A stretch of DNA of 26,959 nucleotides from a virus, in the IMG/VR virus record IMGVR_UViG_3300005340_000071, positions 1 to 26,959 of that record; one strand, 5' to 3'. This document shows, in pieces, positions 1 through 9,065 of the stretch. A program made the translations under genes and the position numbers. The notes below the pieces were generated by a model. It was not told the origin of the DNA. It worked only from the letters and a program-made list of their open reading frames with translations, and made no database searches. Within the stretch, counting starts at the first letter, position 1; each line of letters opens with the position of its first letter.

Positions 1-548
1 AGCGGCAGTAGATCATAAATACGCTCGGCTCGAATGGCGTCTAAGTCCACCACATGCGCGTCATTTAAGTCGTGAATCATCTTTCGCAATTCTTCACATT
101 GCGGGAATGGGCTGGAGAATCCGCATGTTGCCAGAAGGACGATGGGTTTGTCCATTGGCAATCCAGCAATCCAATGCGATTCGCGCTGCGGATCGCGCCT
201 GTCGAACTTCAGTGGCAACGGAAACAGCGGCAGCTTGCCCGCGATGCGGTACATCTCTTTGATGAAACTGTCGGTGGCGTGATATTGCGGCCAGCCATCA
301 GTGCTGTATTGCTGAAGGACAACAATACTCGGCCAACTTGACCGGACACTCTCATAAGCCGCGCGCACCTGCCGCCAGTCGCGGTCCCACATGATGCGAT
401 CAACGGAAACGCCATCCAACACGTCGGCATATTCTCGGCTCACCATAACGCAAGCGCGGCGTCCGCTGGCAATCTCGTGCTGAACGATGGGCAGAGCACC
501 AAGGATGTCCCCGGTCCTGCCTAAAATCAGGAAAAGTTTTATCTCCAC
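1..548 (-). CDS. Glycosyltransferase family 9-like protein (C-terminus beyond window)
   Basis: The reading frame is open from a GTG at 548 to the window edge, so only the first ~182 residues are visible. The N-terminus reads LFLILGRTGDILGALPIV, which resembles the Rossmann start of heptosyltransferase-type (GT9/GT-B) enzymes with a Gly-rich nucleotide-sugar loop (LGRTGDILGALP, about residues 9-20). A second segment, KPIVLLATCGFSSPFP, looks like the beginning of the second Rossmann domain. Such enzymes transfer sugars from nucleotide donors to LPS or related acceptors. The GTG start overlaps the stop of the upstream glycosyltransferase by 10 bp, suggesting translational coupling. The family call rests on motif resemblance only. 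In this phage it could modify host surface sugars or a virion component; that is inference. Confidence 0.6.
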   Translation of the reverse strand, partial: MEIKLFLILGRTGDILGALPIVQHEIASGRRACVMVSREYADVLDGVSVDRIMWDRDWRQVRAAYESVRSSWPSIVVLQQYSTDGWPQYHATDSFIKEMYRIAGKLPLFPLPLKFDRRDPQRESHWIAGLPMDKPIVLLATCGFSSPFPQCEELRKMIHDLNDAHVVDLDAIRAERIYDLLP

Positions 549-1318
549 AGCAAATCGGCAGTGACGCCTGCATCAACCCAGGGAAGAAAATCTCGCAGCT
601 CTTTCACTGGCCACATCTTGTTCGCTTGCAACCGTCGCCAGTGACTTACGGCATCGTGATAGCCGTAAAATTCTTGTTTATAACGCAACTGCGATTCGAG
701 CGAATAAGAAAAATGGTCAAATACGAGACCAGCTTTCCGGGTAGTTTCTCGGGTGGCGCATTCTCCCGACACGCCACTCATTATCGGCGGTTCATGTGAC
801 ATGACTCGCAACTCCGGCGTCCAACGCCAGCAACGCGCCCATTCCGTTGGCCGGTTGCCGTAGCTGTGCTCGCTGGTGATGATGATGTTTGGTCCGACGA
901 AGTAACGGCAAAAGAAGTGTGCCGAACCAAGTCCAGGCCATTGCTTGAATACCTCAATCAACATTTCAAGCTGATGCGGCAACCAGATTTCGTCTCCGTC
1001 TGCTTCGAGGACAATTCCCGGTTGCCTGAAATCTGACAGGCAGGTGCGAACCATATCTACTTTTCCCATCCACTTCGCTCGCTGATGGATTGTGATTCGA
1101 GGATGATGGCGCAACTCGTTCAGGAACTCCGTCGTTCCATCATTGCTCAGTCGAGGGCGTTGCTGACGGCACCATTTCGTGCAATTCACGTTCATCGCCG
1201 CTCCTTCGCAAATCGACCAGTGCCAATCGACGGTTGATGGAAGGCGATTGTAATTCGCGAACTGCATCGGCAGGAACGGTAGGGCATCCAAGACGATGCT
1301 GAAAATGTGAAGACGCAT
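539..1318 (-). CDS. Glycosyltransferase family 2-like protein (GT-A fold)
   Basis: A 259-residue protein starting MRLHIFSIVLDALPFL, the typical first beta strand of GT-A nucleotide-sugar transferases. An acidic metal-binding motif, LEADGDEIW (about residues 104-112), stands where the DxD motif of GT2 enzymes is expected, and it is followed by the usual helix (LPHQLEMLIEVF). A His- and Trp-rich C-terminal half (RVMSHEPPIMSG, FDHFSYSLESQLRYK) may form the acceptor side. The ATG overlaps the stop of the preceding 93-aa gene (TAATG), and its own stop overlaps the GTG of the next glycosyltransferase, so the two enzymes form a coupled pair at the distal end of the virion operon. Acceptor and sugar cannot be deduced. 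Confidence 0.7.
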   Translation of the reverse strand: MRLHIFSIVLDALPFLPMQFANYNRLPSTVDWHWSICEGAAMNVNCTKWCRQQRPRLSNDGTTEFLNELRHHPRITIHQRAKWMGKVDMVRTCLSDFRQPGIVLEADGDEIWLPHQLEMLIEVFKQWPGLGSAHFFCRYFVGPNIIITSEHSYGNRPTEWARCWRWTPELRVMSHEPPIMSGVSGECATRETTRKAGLVFDHFSYSLESQLRYKQEFYGYHDAVSHWRRLQANKMWPVKELRDFLPWVDAGVTADLLWR

Positions 1319-1599
1319 TACGACGGTACTGTTGGAATGAAGCGTACTCCGAAGCGTTTACTTTCATCCAAAAATGTCTGCCATTCACGCTCCGCTTGTT
1401 CCTGTGGTAAACCTTGCACTTCACCGATGGCGCGATCGGCAGCTATCATGGCTCGACGCATGGCGAGTTTTTCGCGCGATTCATCCATCTCTGGTACCTC
1501 AATTTCGACCACGATTTGACGCTTCGGCGCACCGTCGCGTACGATGTTTTCAGCGCGAACTCGATTCTGCGAACTGAACCAACCAATTCCCTCTGGCAT
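1318..1599 (-). CDS. Small hypothetical protein, 93 aa
   Basis: Not recognised. The protein is charged, with a predicted helical middle (MDESREKLAMRRAMIAADRA) and a short beta-like stretch, RQIVVEIEVPE. I chose the ATG at 1599 because GGAGAG sits 6 nt upstream on the minus strand; an in-frame TTG lies two codons earlier, overlapping the previous stop. It is sandwiched between the scaffold-like protein and the glycosyltransferase pair, with almost no spacing, so it belongs to the same transcript. Nothing in it points to a catalytic site or membrane segment. Confidence 0.65.
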   Translation of the reverse strand: MPEGIGWFSSQNRVRAENIVRDGAPKRQIVVEIEVPEMDESREKLAMRRAMIAADRAIGEVQGLPQEQAEREWQTFLDESKRFGVRFIPTVPS

Positions 1600-1601
1600 A
1601 A

Positions 1602-2888
1602 TCAACTCTCCATCGGATACGCGGCCATTTCTTCAGCGAGGTCTTTGTAGTCGCCCACAGGCACAGCATCTGACTTCGGCTTCGGCTTACCCGGCTTGCT
1701 ACCGCGCAATTCCTCGACATCTTTTAGAGCGGCGGCGAGTTCGGCCTTTGCCGCGAGCAGTTGTTTTCGCGTGACGCCGAATAGCGCGGCCCGGTGCAGC
1801 ACGCTTGCTTGTAATCCAACCTTCTCCGCGAGCGTCATGTTGCCGTTGCCAGAAAATAGCTTCTGAACCGGACCATAACCCTTGGCCAGCGTCTCTTTCA
1901 TCTCCGCGTCGTCCGGGTCAATGCCCAAGTCGCGGTAGTATTTCGCCTGCGTCTCTTGGTTTGCGATGCGCCACATACGGTCGGCGGCTTCGCGTTCCTG
2001 CGCGGTGTGGGCTTGTGTCTTCTTTTCTTCCTCCGCGCCACGGTTGCGATACTCGGCGATGGCCTCCTTCATGTCCTCCTGCTGGCGATGTAGGTCGTGA
2101 TAATGGTTCATCACGAGTTGAAAGGAATCACCGAAGGCTCGCTTAGCCGCGCCGTACGCTTTGCCCGCTGGAAGATTGTAGATTTCTATGAAGTCCTCGA
2201 CGGTCGCCGGGCGCGTGCGCGGTTGCTGAGTGTCTTCGTCAACGCCTTCGATGTATTCCAACTGGCGCACATCATTGAAAGCGCGTGCTTCCGTGCGCTT
2301 GAATGGAGCGAGATGCTTCGTCTTGAACTCGTCGCTTTCCTCGTACGCCTTGAGACGCAATCGACCTTCGTATTCTTCGATGCGCTTGTTTGCGGCGGCG
2401 AGTTGTTCAGCGAGAGGTCCAGTATCCGATTTAGCAGTTGAAGCAATTCCATCAAGCTCAGCGATTCGAGCCTCAAGCTCCTGAGCGCGAGCAGCAAGTT
2501 GCTTGTTCTCCTTTTTCGTCGATTCATACGCCTTCTTGAGTTCGCGATTCGTTCGGAACACCGGCTCGGGCGGGTCGTCGCCGGGCTTGGGCGCGGCAGG
2601 TTCCTTGTCGTCGGCTTTCGCAGGCGGTGCGTCGTCTTTGAGAGGTGCGTCATCGTCGTCTTTCTTCTCCGGCGCGGGCGTCGGGTCTGCGTCCACGGCG
2701 GCAGGTAAAGCGTCCTCGTCCTCGAAGAAGTTGCTGCGCTCTCCGGCGCGACCGGGCGCAGGGACTGGCGCGGGCCTCGGAGCGGGTGCTTGCGGGGCTG
2801 GCTTCGGTGCTGGCGTGACTGGTGCTATCGCTGGCGCAGGAGCGGGTGCGGCGGCGACGGGTGCGGGAGGTGCGGCGGCGACGGGCAT
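1602..2888 (-). CDS. Scaffold-like coiled-coil protein with Pro/Ala-rich N-terminus
   Basis: 428 residues. Roughly the first 55 residues are almost only Pro and Ala, followed by an acidic, low-complexity linker (PEKKDDDDAPLKDD), then a long coiled coil (about residues 110-180, e.g. KKENKQLAARAQELEARIAE). A helical charged region with QEREAADRMWRIANQETQAKYYRDLG follows, then a basic Lys/Pro stretch near the C-terminus. The disordered acidic start, central coiled coil and helical basic C-terminus match the general build of phage scaffolding proteins, but there is no sequence signature and no capsid gene beside it to confirm this. An internal-virion or tail-associated role is also possible. The ATG lies 3 nt after the upstream stop without a clear Shine-Dalgarno sequence. 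Confidence 0.6.
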   Translation of the reverse strand: MPVAAAPPAPVAAAPAPAPAIAPVTPAPKPAPQAPAPRPAPVPAPGRAGERSNFFEDEDALPAAVDADPTPAPEKKDDDDAPLKDDAPPAKADDKEPAAPKPGDDPPEPVFRTNRELKKAYESTKKENKQLAARAQELEARIAELDGIASTAKSDTGPLAEQLAAANKRIEEYEGRLRLKAYEESDEFKTKHLAPFKRTEARAFNDVRQLEYIEGVDEDTQQPRTRPATVEDFIEIYNLPAGKAYGAAKRAFGDSFQLVMNHYHDLHRQQEDMKEAIAEYRNRGAEEEKKTQAHTAQEREAADRMWRIANQETQAKYYRDLGIDPDDAEMKETLAKGYGPVQKLFSGNGNMTLAEKVGLQASVLHRAALFGVTRKQLLAAKAELAAALKDVEELRGSKPGKPKPKSDAVPVGDYKDLAEEMAAYPMES

Positions 2889-2891
2889 AGG

Positions 2892-3176
2892 TCAATCTTT
2901 CTTCATGTTGCGTTCGGCGATCTTGCGTTCAACGTCGTAATCGAGGCGCGGCGGACTCGCAACGCTTATCGCTTCGACCGGCTCGGCGCAATTCATAAAG
3001 ATTTGCAGGAACTTCTTCGCGCCAGCCAGTTGATCGGCGTTCGCGCCGTCCATCGCCATCTTCGCCAGCGAAAAAACAGCGGCTTCGTGGAAGGTTCGCT
3101 TGCGGACTTCATCGCGCCAAGTGCGGGACAGCGCCTCATCCTGACGAAACAGTTCAGTGGCTTGCAGGGCGATCAT
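2892..3176 (-). CDS. Small hypothetical protein, 94 aa
   Basis: Not recognised. A mostly helical, soluble protein with a hydrophobic middle (HEAAVFSLAKMAMDGANADQ) and a charged end (YDVERKIAERNMKKD). Its ATG overlaps the stop of the 49-codon gene before it (TGATG), which argues for coupled translation and supports both genes. The stop is 3 nt from the start of the scaffold-like gene. No motif suggests a function. Confidence 0.6.
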   Translation of the reverse strand: MIALQATELFRQDEALSRTWRDEVRKRTFHEAAVFSLAKMAMDGANADQLAGAKKFLQIFMNCAEPVEAISVASPPRLDYDVERKIAERNMKKD

Positions 3177-3325
3177 CAGTATTTGCTGTTACGTTTTGCG
3201 CGGGCCGCATCAGCGCGGGCGAATTCCTTCGAGACGTTGCGCGGCGGGCATTTCTTCCGGGCCTTAGAAGGATTGTACGCGCAGACGGCCATGAAACCGG
3301 CCATTTTCTTACTGGTCGATGGCAT
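3176..3325 (-). CDS. Small basic phage protein, 49 aa
   Basis: A short frame reading MPSTSKKMAGFMAVCAYNPS and then a Lys/Arg-rich tail with KCPPRNVSKEFARAD. The pattern (N-terminal S-K-K then a hydrophobic FM pair, central KCPP, final EFARADAARAK) resembles small basic proteins often found among phage structural genes, of unknown function. It fills the gap between the giant virion protein (stop 3 nt upstream) and the 94-aa gene (TGATG overlap downstream), exactly where the operon would otherwise have a 150-bp hole. This fit is the main support. Confidence 0.6.
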   Translation of the reverse strand: MPSTSKKMAGFMAVCAYNPSKARKKCPPRNVSKEFARADAARAKRNSKY

Positions 3326-3328
3326 AGG

Positions 3329-6300
3329 TCATTTGTATTTGTAAACGCCAGCTTCGCCAACCTCGCGCTTGGTTTTATTCCGTTCGGCGGGCGACATCTT
3401 GAGTCGTTGCATTTCGGTTTCGATGTAGCGGCGACGGTCGTTAATCGGCATCTGGCGAGCACGCTTGATCCAGTATTCGATGTAAGTATTGATTTCGCGA
3501 GCACGTTTTACACGTTCTTCATTCGTTTTGTAAGGCTCAATCTTGAATCCCAACGATCCTGCGGCTTGCCGCACAAGTTCGCCTGGGCGTGGTTGTCTAA
3601 TACCAGGAACGCCAAGTTCCTTGCCGATTGCCCTGAATGCTGGCTGAACGCCAATGGGCGCAGGCACGAGTTGAAGACCAGCCTCTTGAGCGCGATCCCA
3701 TGTGGTCGGCAGTTTCGTGCCAATGGCGTCTTCGCCGGTTCGCAGTATTTCTAGAGCGCGACCCACCGGACCGAGCTTGTTGGAAACGATTCGTTCCGCA
3801 ACATCGCCTGCCGTCGGCTCTGTATGCGAATAACGAATCAGGTCATGCGTGATTTCTCCGAACACAGACAACGGCGAGAACCAAAATCCTTGGCTCTTAC
3901 CAGTCGGATCAGGAATGAAAGCGTCGAGCTTGTGATTGCCTTCCTCGTTATCCAACGTCGAATGGCCGCGAGACAAGTAATTGAGTAACTGTGTCAGCGC
4001 CACGTAAGCGGCGAGTCCGGTGCCTACTGTCTTGGCCACGGTGCCAACGTGTAATCCTTTTCCGGCTGCAACGTCGGCGATGGTTTTCCCGGTTTGACCC
4101 ACGGCACGGAGTTCGCGTCGGGCCAGCGATTCAACCCATTGCGGAGCCAGAAATGCCATCTGCATCAAATCGCGTATCGCCGGATTCTTGATGATGCTTT
4201 GGCGTTGAAGATTTCCGAACAACACATTGATGTCACGAGCCACTTGCCGCGCAACTTGAGTTTCGTTCAGATTCGGATTGGACTTGGCCACGCGCTCGAA
4301 TTCAGTCAAGAACGTCTCGACCATCGCCCCGCGAGTCAGTTTCTCGAACAACCATTTCGTGAATCGACCTGTGCCCAATAGTCCTTTTGCTTCGGTGTAG
4401 AGCGCGTCAGCGAATCGCCCTACGTTCAATCCGTTGCGCTGGCCAAGCTGCGCCAGTTCGCGCGGCGTCATCTGTACCGTTTTACCATTCACTTCCAAGG
4501 CTTGCGGCTCACGAACCCATGACGCCATTTCAGGCGTGATGAGGTTACGATCTACCGCATCTGTCAAAGCGCGGTCGGACAATTCCAAAAGGCTCAATCC
4601 TTTATCGTAAGAAAAACTTCCGCGAGCGGCCAAGCTAGTCTGCATTGTTCGACTGGCATGGAAGCTGTCGAGTAACAGCAATCGGTGTTTGATAAATCCC
4701 GATGCTGCGATGCCAGCGCGACCAACGGCGGACTCGCGAAGCTGACTCGTGCCAGTCAACGCATCGAACAAATGCGAGTATCCTTGGCGCACGGCGATAC
4801 GAACGCCGGGAATGATTTCCTTCGGAACGTAACCTTGAGGCGCTGAGAATTGTGTATCCACGGTGCCGTCTGGACGTTCAATACGCCGCGAAACCAAATC
4901 CGTCATTATCGGATCACCGGAATACGGGTCTGCAATACCTTTGAATCCTTCAGCCCAGAGCTTGCGATTCACAAGTCGTTGCCCCGTGCGAACGCGATGT
5001 TCAACGAGGTCTGCGATGTCGAGATTCTTTGGTTTATACCCGGCTTCGATGGCGCTAGCATAATCGGGGAACACCTTTGCCTTCTTGAATCCAGTGCTGC
5101 CCGGTTTTCCGCCAACTTCACCGAACAACACGCCACGGTCAGTCAGAATGTTTTCGTGGCGTTGGGGCACGTAATGATTCTCATACGCCACATCTATTCC
5201 ATTGGAACCTTCATACGACATTTGTTCATCCAGCAACAATCGTGTGCGTTGCGCCAACGGTTGCAGGTCATCCCAATTATCTTGCGCGTAACGAATGGCG
5301 GCTTCTGCGTCAGGATTGCCTTCAACCTTAGCCAAGTCAGCGTCCAGCTTTGCGCGATTGCCTTTGGCTTGAATGACGAACACGGCGGCTTTACGAGCGA
5401 GTGCATTATCGACCAGTTTACCGCTGCGTTTGTCCTGCGTGAGCACGCGCAATTCGCGTCCAGCCTCGCGCCCTTTATTGGCCGGAATCGTGTCAATCAT
5501 CGCATCGGCCAGTTGCGACATATCGCGCTTGACCGGACGCCGTTGATTGGTCGCCTTGATGTCTTCCCAAAGATTCGACATTGCCGTGCGAAATCTGCTT
5601 TGCGATGCGGTTGGTCTGGTTCCGGTTGTTTGCGTCGGCACTGCTGGCGTTCCACCAACATTAGCGGGTTGACTTTGCGGTGATGCCGCGCCCTGCGAGG
5701 CTCGGAAGATTGCCTCTCGGGTTTGCTCGGCTTGTGCTCGGATATTTTTCAAGTACGGCCGTATCTGTGGTCCGTATTCCTTGACCATTTCCGCCGTCCA
5801 CTTGGCAATGTCAGTGATGCCGCGTTCCAGCAACGCCGCGCCTTTGACGATGTAAGCGGCGAGTTGCACCGGGTCGAGGCCGACGCTCACGCGCCCGCGC
5901 CCTTCCTTGATCGTGGCATCGGCCCATTTCTCAAGACCGCTTCCAGAAATCAGACCCTGTTTTCGAGATTGTTGAAGCACTTCCGCTGCATCGCTAAATG
6001 CTTCGGTGCGCTCTATCATTTCGTTGAGCGCATCATCAATCGCGGCTTCTACGGCTTCAGTATGAGGACCAGCTTCTTGTTTGCGTGTCTGAATGTTGCG
6101 TCGTCGCAACGCATCTTCCAAAACGCGTCGCTTCCCAGGCAAATCCGGTTCCGCAAGCATGTCGAGGGCCTCTTTCTCTGATAAACCCAACTGCTTCCGT
6201 ATGTCGGCAACAGCGTCAGCCACACCGTAAAGTTTCATCTCGTCGGCAATCGGACGGCGCTCCGCACCACTCAGGCGGTTCTCTGTGATGGCCTTTGTCA

Positions 6301-7648
6301 GTGCGTCATACGTGATCTTGACCTGATTCGCCGTGAGCGGTTTGTCTGGATGCACCATCGCCTTCACGCCTTCGGCAATCTGTTGCGCGATTTTCTCAGC
6401 AGCCGCACGCGGATAATCCTTCACACGCCTGATAGCATCGCCCAACGACTCGACGAACTGCGTAGCGGAACCACGTTCGATGCCTTGGCGCAAAAGCTCG
6501 TTGATGGCAAGTTCTTCGACTTTGGCAGCGGGCAACAAGTCCAGCGTCGGTTCAGCGGTGGCCAATCCGCCCTTGGCTTCGGCAACGGCGTCCTCGACGG
6601 CCATGCGAAGGCCGGAAGGTTCACGTGGCGCTGATTTAATCACTCTGACTTTCTCAGCTATTTCTGGTAGAAGCGCACCCAATTCTGCGTTCGGCGTAAT
6701 TCGATATTCTGGCCACCCCCATTCTCTTGTTGCCCCTCCTTTCACTTCAAAAGTACTTCCCACTGTTTCTGGCGCTGGCGCATTGCCTGTTGGAATCGGA
6801 CCTTGCTCTGCTGGCTTCGGCAACGCTTCTCCGGTGCGCTCGACCGCTTTTCCTTCTTCAGAGACGAGGCGTGCCATCTCGCCTTCGGCGCTGCGAGTCA
6901 GTTCGTTGACGGCAAGTTCCTCGACGGTCGGCTTTGGCAGCGTTTCCAGCATCTCAGCATTGGCCGGAATACCGCCTTGTGGCGCTGGTTTCGGTTGCTC
7001 GGCTGGAACAACGCGCATTCCTGAAGGCTCCTGAACCAAGGTCTCCGGTGCTGGCAAATTAGCTGATACTATTGGAGCACGTTCAACAATCGGAGCAACT
7101 GGAGGTGCTGGTGGTTTAGGCGCTGGCTTTATTGGAGGAGCCACAGGTTGGCGTAAGCCTTGTCGCAACAAGCCAGTACCAAGCAATGCAGTGCCTGTGC
7201 CGTGTCCCGCCGTCTCGGGTTCTCCGCGCTCGAATCCAACGGATGCCTCACCTGCACCGCTGCCTAAAGCGCCTGCGCCAAAATAAAGCGCCATCAGGCG
7301 ACCAGCGATTGGATTAGCCGCGATTGGCACAAGCGGCAAATTCTCTGGCAATCCAGCACTGCGAACACCTTCCTCAATGGCGCGACCAGCCGACGAGATG
7401 CCTTTGATTCTGGATTCGCGCAATGCTTCGTCACCGCTTGCGCCCAGCGGAAGTTTGCGAAGCACGTTCTCCAAAGAGCCACGCGCTTCAGGAGGCAACA
7501 GCAACGAAGGAATCAGCGAACTGCCTAGAGGATCACGCGAAAGACGTGATGCTTCACTTTCCAACAAGCGACGACCCTCTTTCGTTTCCGAATCGAGTGT
7601 GTCAAAAATGTCAGCTTTTTCAGCGATGTCATCGAACACATCGGGCAT
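3329..7648 (-). CDS. Giant internal-virion / DNA-ejection-like protein, 1,439 aa
   Basis: The largest gene in the window. The N-terminus has a possible membrane-interacting Gly/Ala segment (GRLMALYFGAGALGSGAGEA, about residues 116-135). A Pro-rich linker (about 168-300) follows, in which two copies of a motif occur: EPSGMR...VEELAVNELTR (207-252) and EPSGLR...VEELAINELLR (343-387). The middle and end are long, soluble and helical. A hydrophobic stretch, VGTGLAAYVALTQLLNYL, lies near the C-terminal quarter, before a stretch with HKLDAFIPDPTGKSQGF. Size, position among virion genes and architecture fit internal core or ejection proteins of podoviruses (analogous in place to T7 gp16) and 'large polyvalent' phage proteins. 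I see no lytic transglycosylase motif. Function is inferred from size and context. Confidence 0.65.
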   Translation of the reverse strand: MPDVFDDIAEKADIFDTLDSETKEGRRLLESEASRLSRDPLGSSLIPSLLLPPEARGSLENVLRKLPLGASGDEALRESRIKGISSAGRAIEEGVRSAGLPENLPLVPIAANPIAGRLMALYFGAGALGSGAGEASVGFERGEPETAGHGTGTALLGTGLLRQGLRQPVAPPIKPAPKPPAPPVAPIVERAPIVSANLPAPETLVQEPSGMRVVPAEQPKPAPQGGIPANAEMLETLPKPTVEELAVNELTRSAEGEMARLVSEEGKAVERTGEALPKPAEQGPIPTGNAPAPETVGSTFEVKGGATREWGWPEYRITPNAELGALLPEIAEKVRVIKSAPREPSGLRMAVEDAVAEAKGGLATAEPTLDLLPAAKVEELAINELLRQGIERGSATQFVESLGDAIRRVKDYPRAAAEKIAQQIAEGVKAMVHPDKPLTANQVKITYDALTKAITENRLSGAERRPIADEMKLYGVADAVADIRKQLGLSEKEALDMLAEPDLPGKRRVLEDALRRRNIQTRKQEAGPHTEAVEAAIDDALNEMIERTEAFSDAAEVLQQSRKQGLISGSGLEKWADATIKEGRGRVSVGLDPVQLAAYIVKGAALLERGITDIAKWTAEMVKEYGPQIRPYLKNIRAQAEQTREAIFRASQGAASPQSQPANVGGTPAVPTQTTGTRPTASQSRFRTAMSNLWEDIKATNQRRPVKRDMSQLADAMIDTIPANKGREAGRELRVLTQDKRSGKLVDNALARKAAVFVIQAKGNRAKLDADLAKVEGNPDAEAAIRYAQDNWDDLQPLAQRTRLLLDEQMSYEGSNGIDVAYENHYVPQRHENILTDRGVLFGEVGGKPGSTGFKKAKVFPDYASAIEAGYKPKNLDIADLVEHRVRTGQRLVNRKLWAEGFKGIADPYSGDPIMTDLVSRRIERPDGTVDTQFSAPQGYVPKEIIPGVRIAVRQGYSHLFDALTGTSQLRESAVGRAGIAASGFIKHRLLLLDSFHASRTMQTSLAARGSFSYDKGLSLLELSDRALTDAVDRNLITPEMASWVREPQALEVNGKTVQMTPRELAQLGQRNGLNVGRFADALYTEAKGLLGTGRFTKWLFEKLTRGAMVETFLTEFERVAKSNPNLNETQVARQVARDINVLFGNLQRQSIIKNPAIRDLMQMAFLAPQWVESLARRELRAVGQTGKTIADVAAGKGLHVGTVAKTVGTGLAAYVALTQLLNYLSRGHSTLDNEEGNHKLDAFIPDPTGKSQGFWFSPLSVFGEITHDLIRYSHTEPTAGDVAERIVSNKLGPVGRALEILRTGEDAIGTKLPTTWDRAQEAGLQLVPAPIGVQPAFRAIGKELGVPGIRQPRPGELVRQAAGSLGFKIEPYKTNEERVKRAREINTYIEYWIKRARQMPINDRRRYIETEMQRLKMSPAERNKTKREVGEAGVYKYK

Positions 7649-7651
7649 AAC

Positions 7652-8539
7652 TCAGAAATCAAAACCTGCATCACGAGCCATCTGTCGAGCCTTGTCTTTG
7701 TCGCCACCAGCCTTTTGAAAGAAGTCCATCGCCTGCTCACGGGTTAATGTTTTCTTTCCTCCGAGACGTGGACGGCCTTTCGACAGGTCAAGCAACTTGC
7801 TGTTCACGTCCTGAAGGGCTTCCATGCGCGACTGAATGAATTGCTTCTGTTCGTCCTCTTTCATTCCAAGTCGATCCACATTCTCCAATTCGGCGTTGAT
7901 GACACTCATTCGAGCGCGTTCGACTTGCACCTGTTGCGGTGCCGTCAGTGTGATTCCTTCGGCCTTCTGGAAGTGTCCGGTGTTCGGACCTGTGGCCACC
8001 ACGAATCCAAGTGATTCTCCGGTGATCGGATCGGGCACAGGAATAAGTTCGCCAAGTTTGTGCTGTAGCCCTGTGGCTGATGCTGGCGGGAAATGAAGGC
8101 TTTTACCAAGCACCACGCCTTTCCCAACTCCCGGCCCAAAATCCACCACAGTCGCTGGTCTGCCTTCGAGTTCCAATTCCTTCTGTCGCGCTCCAAGCAA
8201 ACCTTGCTGATAATCCAGCAACCTAGATTCCTGCGCTGCCTGATTCGCTTCCTGCGCCGTCTGGTGCTTTTGTAGTTGCTGCAACTGCGCGGCGTCCTGC
8301 GCGATCTTCTGCACGTTGAGCAACCGTGTTTCCTCGAACTCGCGTTGGCGCTCTGCCGCACGTTCAGCGCGTTCCTGCGCTTCCGCCTGTCGCTGGGCCT
8401 GCGCTTGGGCCAACGCTTGCGCCCGGATGCTCTGGTCCGTCAGCGCGAGGCCAGTGCGTGCGCCAGCCTCAAGCGCCTGCGAGAACAGGTTCGGCGTGAT
8501 GCCTGCGATCCACGGAGGTAAAGAATCAATTGCGGCCAT
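7652..8539 (-). CDS. Coiled-coil structural protein, probably internal virion
   Basis: 295 residues from the ATG at 8539 (MAAIDSLPPWIAG); an in-frame GTG at 8569 would add ten residues lying inside the HNH gene and is less likely. Residues ~30-110 form a long Gln/Ala/Arg-rich coiled coil (ALAQAQAQRQAEAQERAERA). A compact beta-rich middle follows (VVDFGPGVGKGVVLGKSLHF, then LIPVPDPITGESLGFVVATG), and then a second helical segment ending KARQMARDAGFDF. The order helical, globular, helical, immediately before the giant protein (3-nt gap), suggests a small partner in the ejection core or a tail-proximal structural protein. No enzymatic motif is visible. Confidence 0.6.
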   Translation of the reverse strand: MAAIDSLPPWIAGITPNLFSQALEAGARTGLALTDQSIRAQALAQAQAQRQAEAQERAERAAERQREFEETRLLNVQKIAQDAAQLQQLQKHQTAQEANQAAQESRLLDYQQGLLGARQKELELEGRPATVVDFGPGVGKGVVLGKSLHFPPASATGLQHKLGELIPVPDPITGESLGFVVATGPNTGHFQKAEGITLTAPQQVQVERARMSVINAELENVDRLGMKEDEQKQFIQSRMEALQDVNSKLLDLSKGRPRLGGKKTLTREQAMDFFQKAGGDKDKARQMARDAGFDF

Positions 8540-9065
8540 GCGTTCGTTTATAGGCGCGCTGCCTAGCACAATTACACTGTTTGCACTGTCCAGTAAGGCC
8601 GTCCCAATTCGCTCTGGTTTTATGAAAATCCTGCAACGGTTTTACCGACTTGCAGTTCGAGCATCGCTTAATGGAAAAGCTACCCACATCGTCTAAGTGC
8701 CGCTTTCGAGCGTGTAGCAGCTTATGATATTTTCCATTTTCACAGATCACCAAGTTGTCGTTGCGGTTATTGTGCTTGTTGCCATCCACATGATGCACCT
8801 CAGCCTTGGCTGGCAGGTAATGGCCCAAGGCGCGTTCAGCTACTACAATATGAATTCCAACGTGATTGCGCTGTGCGCGTGGATTTCCCACATCACGAGT
8901 AACAAGATAGCCTTTAGCAGATTCCCCTTTGAACCCGGCACGATTTTCGCCCACGTTATGAGACGAGTAACAAGCGTGAGAACAAAATCGCTTTGGCTTA
9001 CCGTTGTCAGTTCGTTGCCGTCGAAAAAAAGTCATCCCACAATGCTGACATTTCAATTCGATCAT
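8526..9065 (-). CDS. HNH homing endonuclease with zinc ribbons
   Basis: 179 residues. An N-terminal treble-clef-like zinc ribbon (CQHC, 18 residues, CSHAC) is followed by an HNH nuclease core: AEVHHVDGNKHNNRNDNLVI, then ENGKYHKLLH with the final His. A second pair of CxxC motifs follows (CSNC ... CKQC). This is the layout of free-standing phage HNH endonucleases that spread by homing. The start is the ATG at 9065, which overlaps the TGA of the upstream gene (ATGA). The 3' end overlaps the start of the next structural gene by 14 bp. It sits between two virion genes and is likely an inserted selfish gene using their translation. An in-frame GTG at 9074 is an alternative start. Confidence 0.85.
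   Translation of the reverse strand: MIELKCQHCGMTFFRRQRTDNGKPKRFCSHACYSSHNVGENRAGFKGESAKGYLVTRDVGNPRAQRNHVGIHIVVAERALGHYLPAKAEVHHVDGNKHNNRNDNLVICENGKYHKLLHARKRHLDDVGSFSIKRCSNCKSVKPLQDFHKTRANWDGLTGQCKQCNCARQRAYKRTHGRN

Noticed and set aside
4850-5683. Plus-strand frame of 277 codons
   Set aside because: It lies fully opposite the giant virion gene, has no protein-like motif and no flanking partner.
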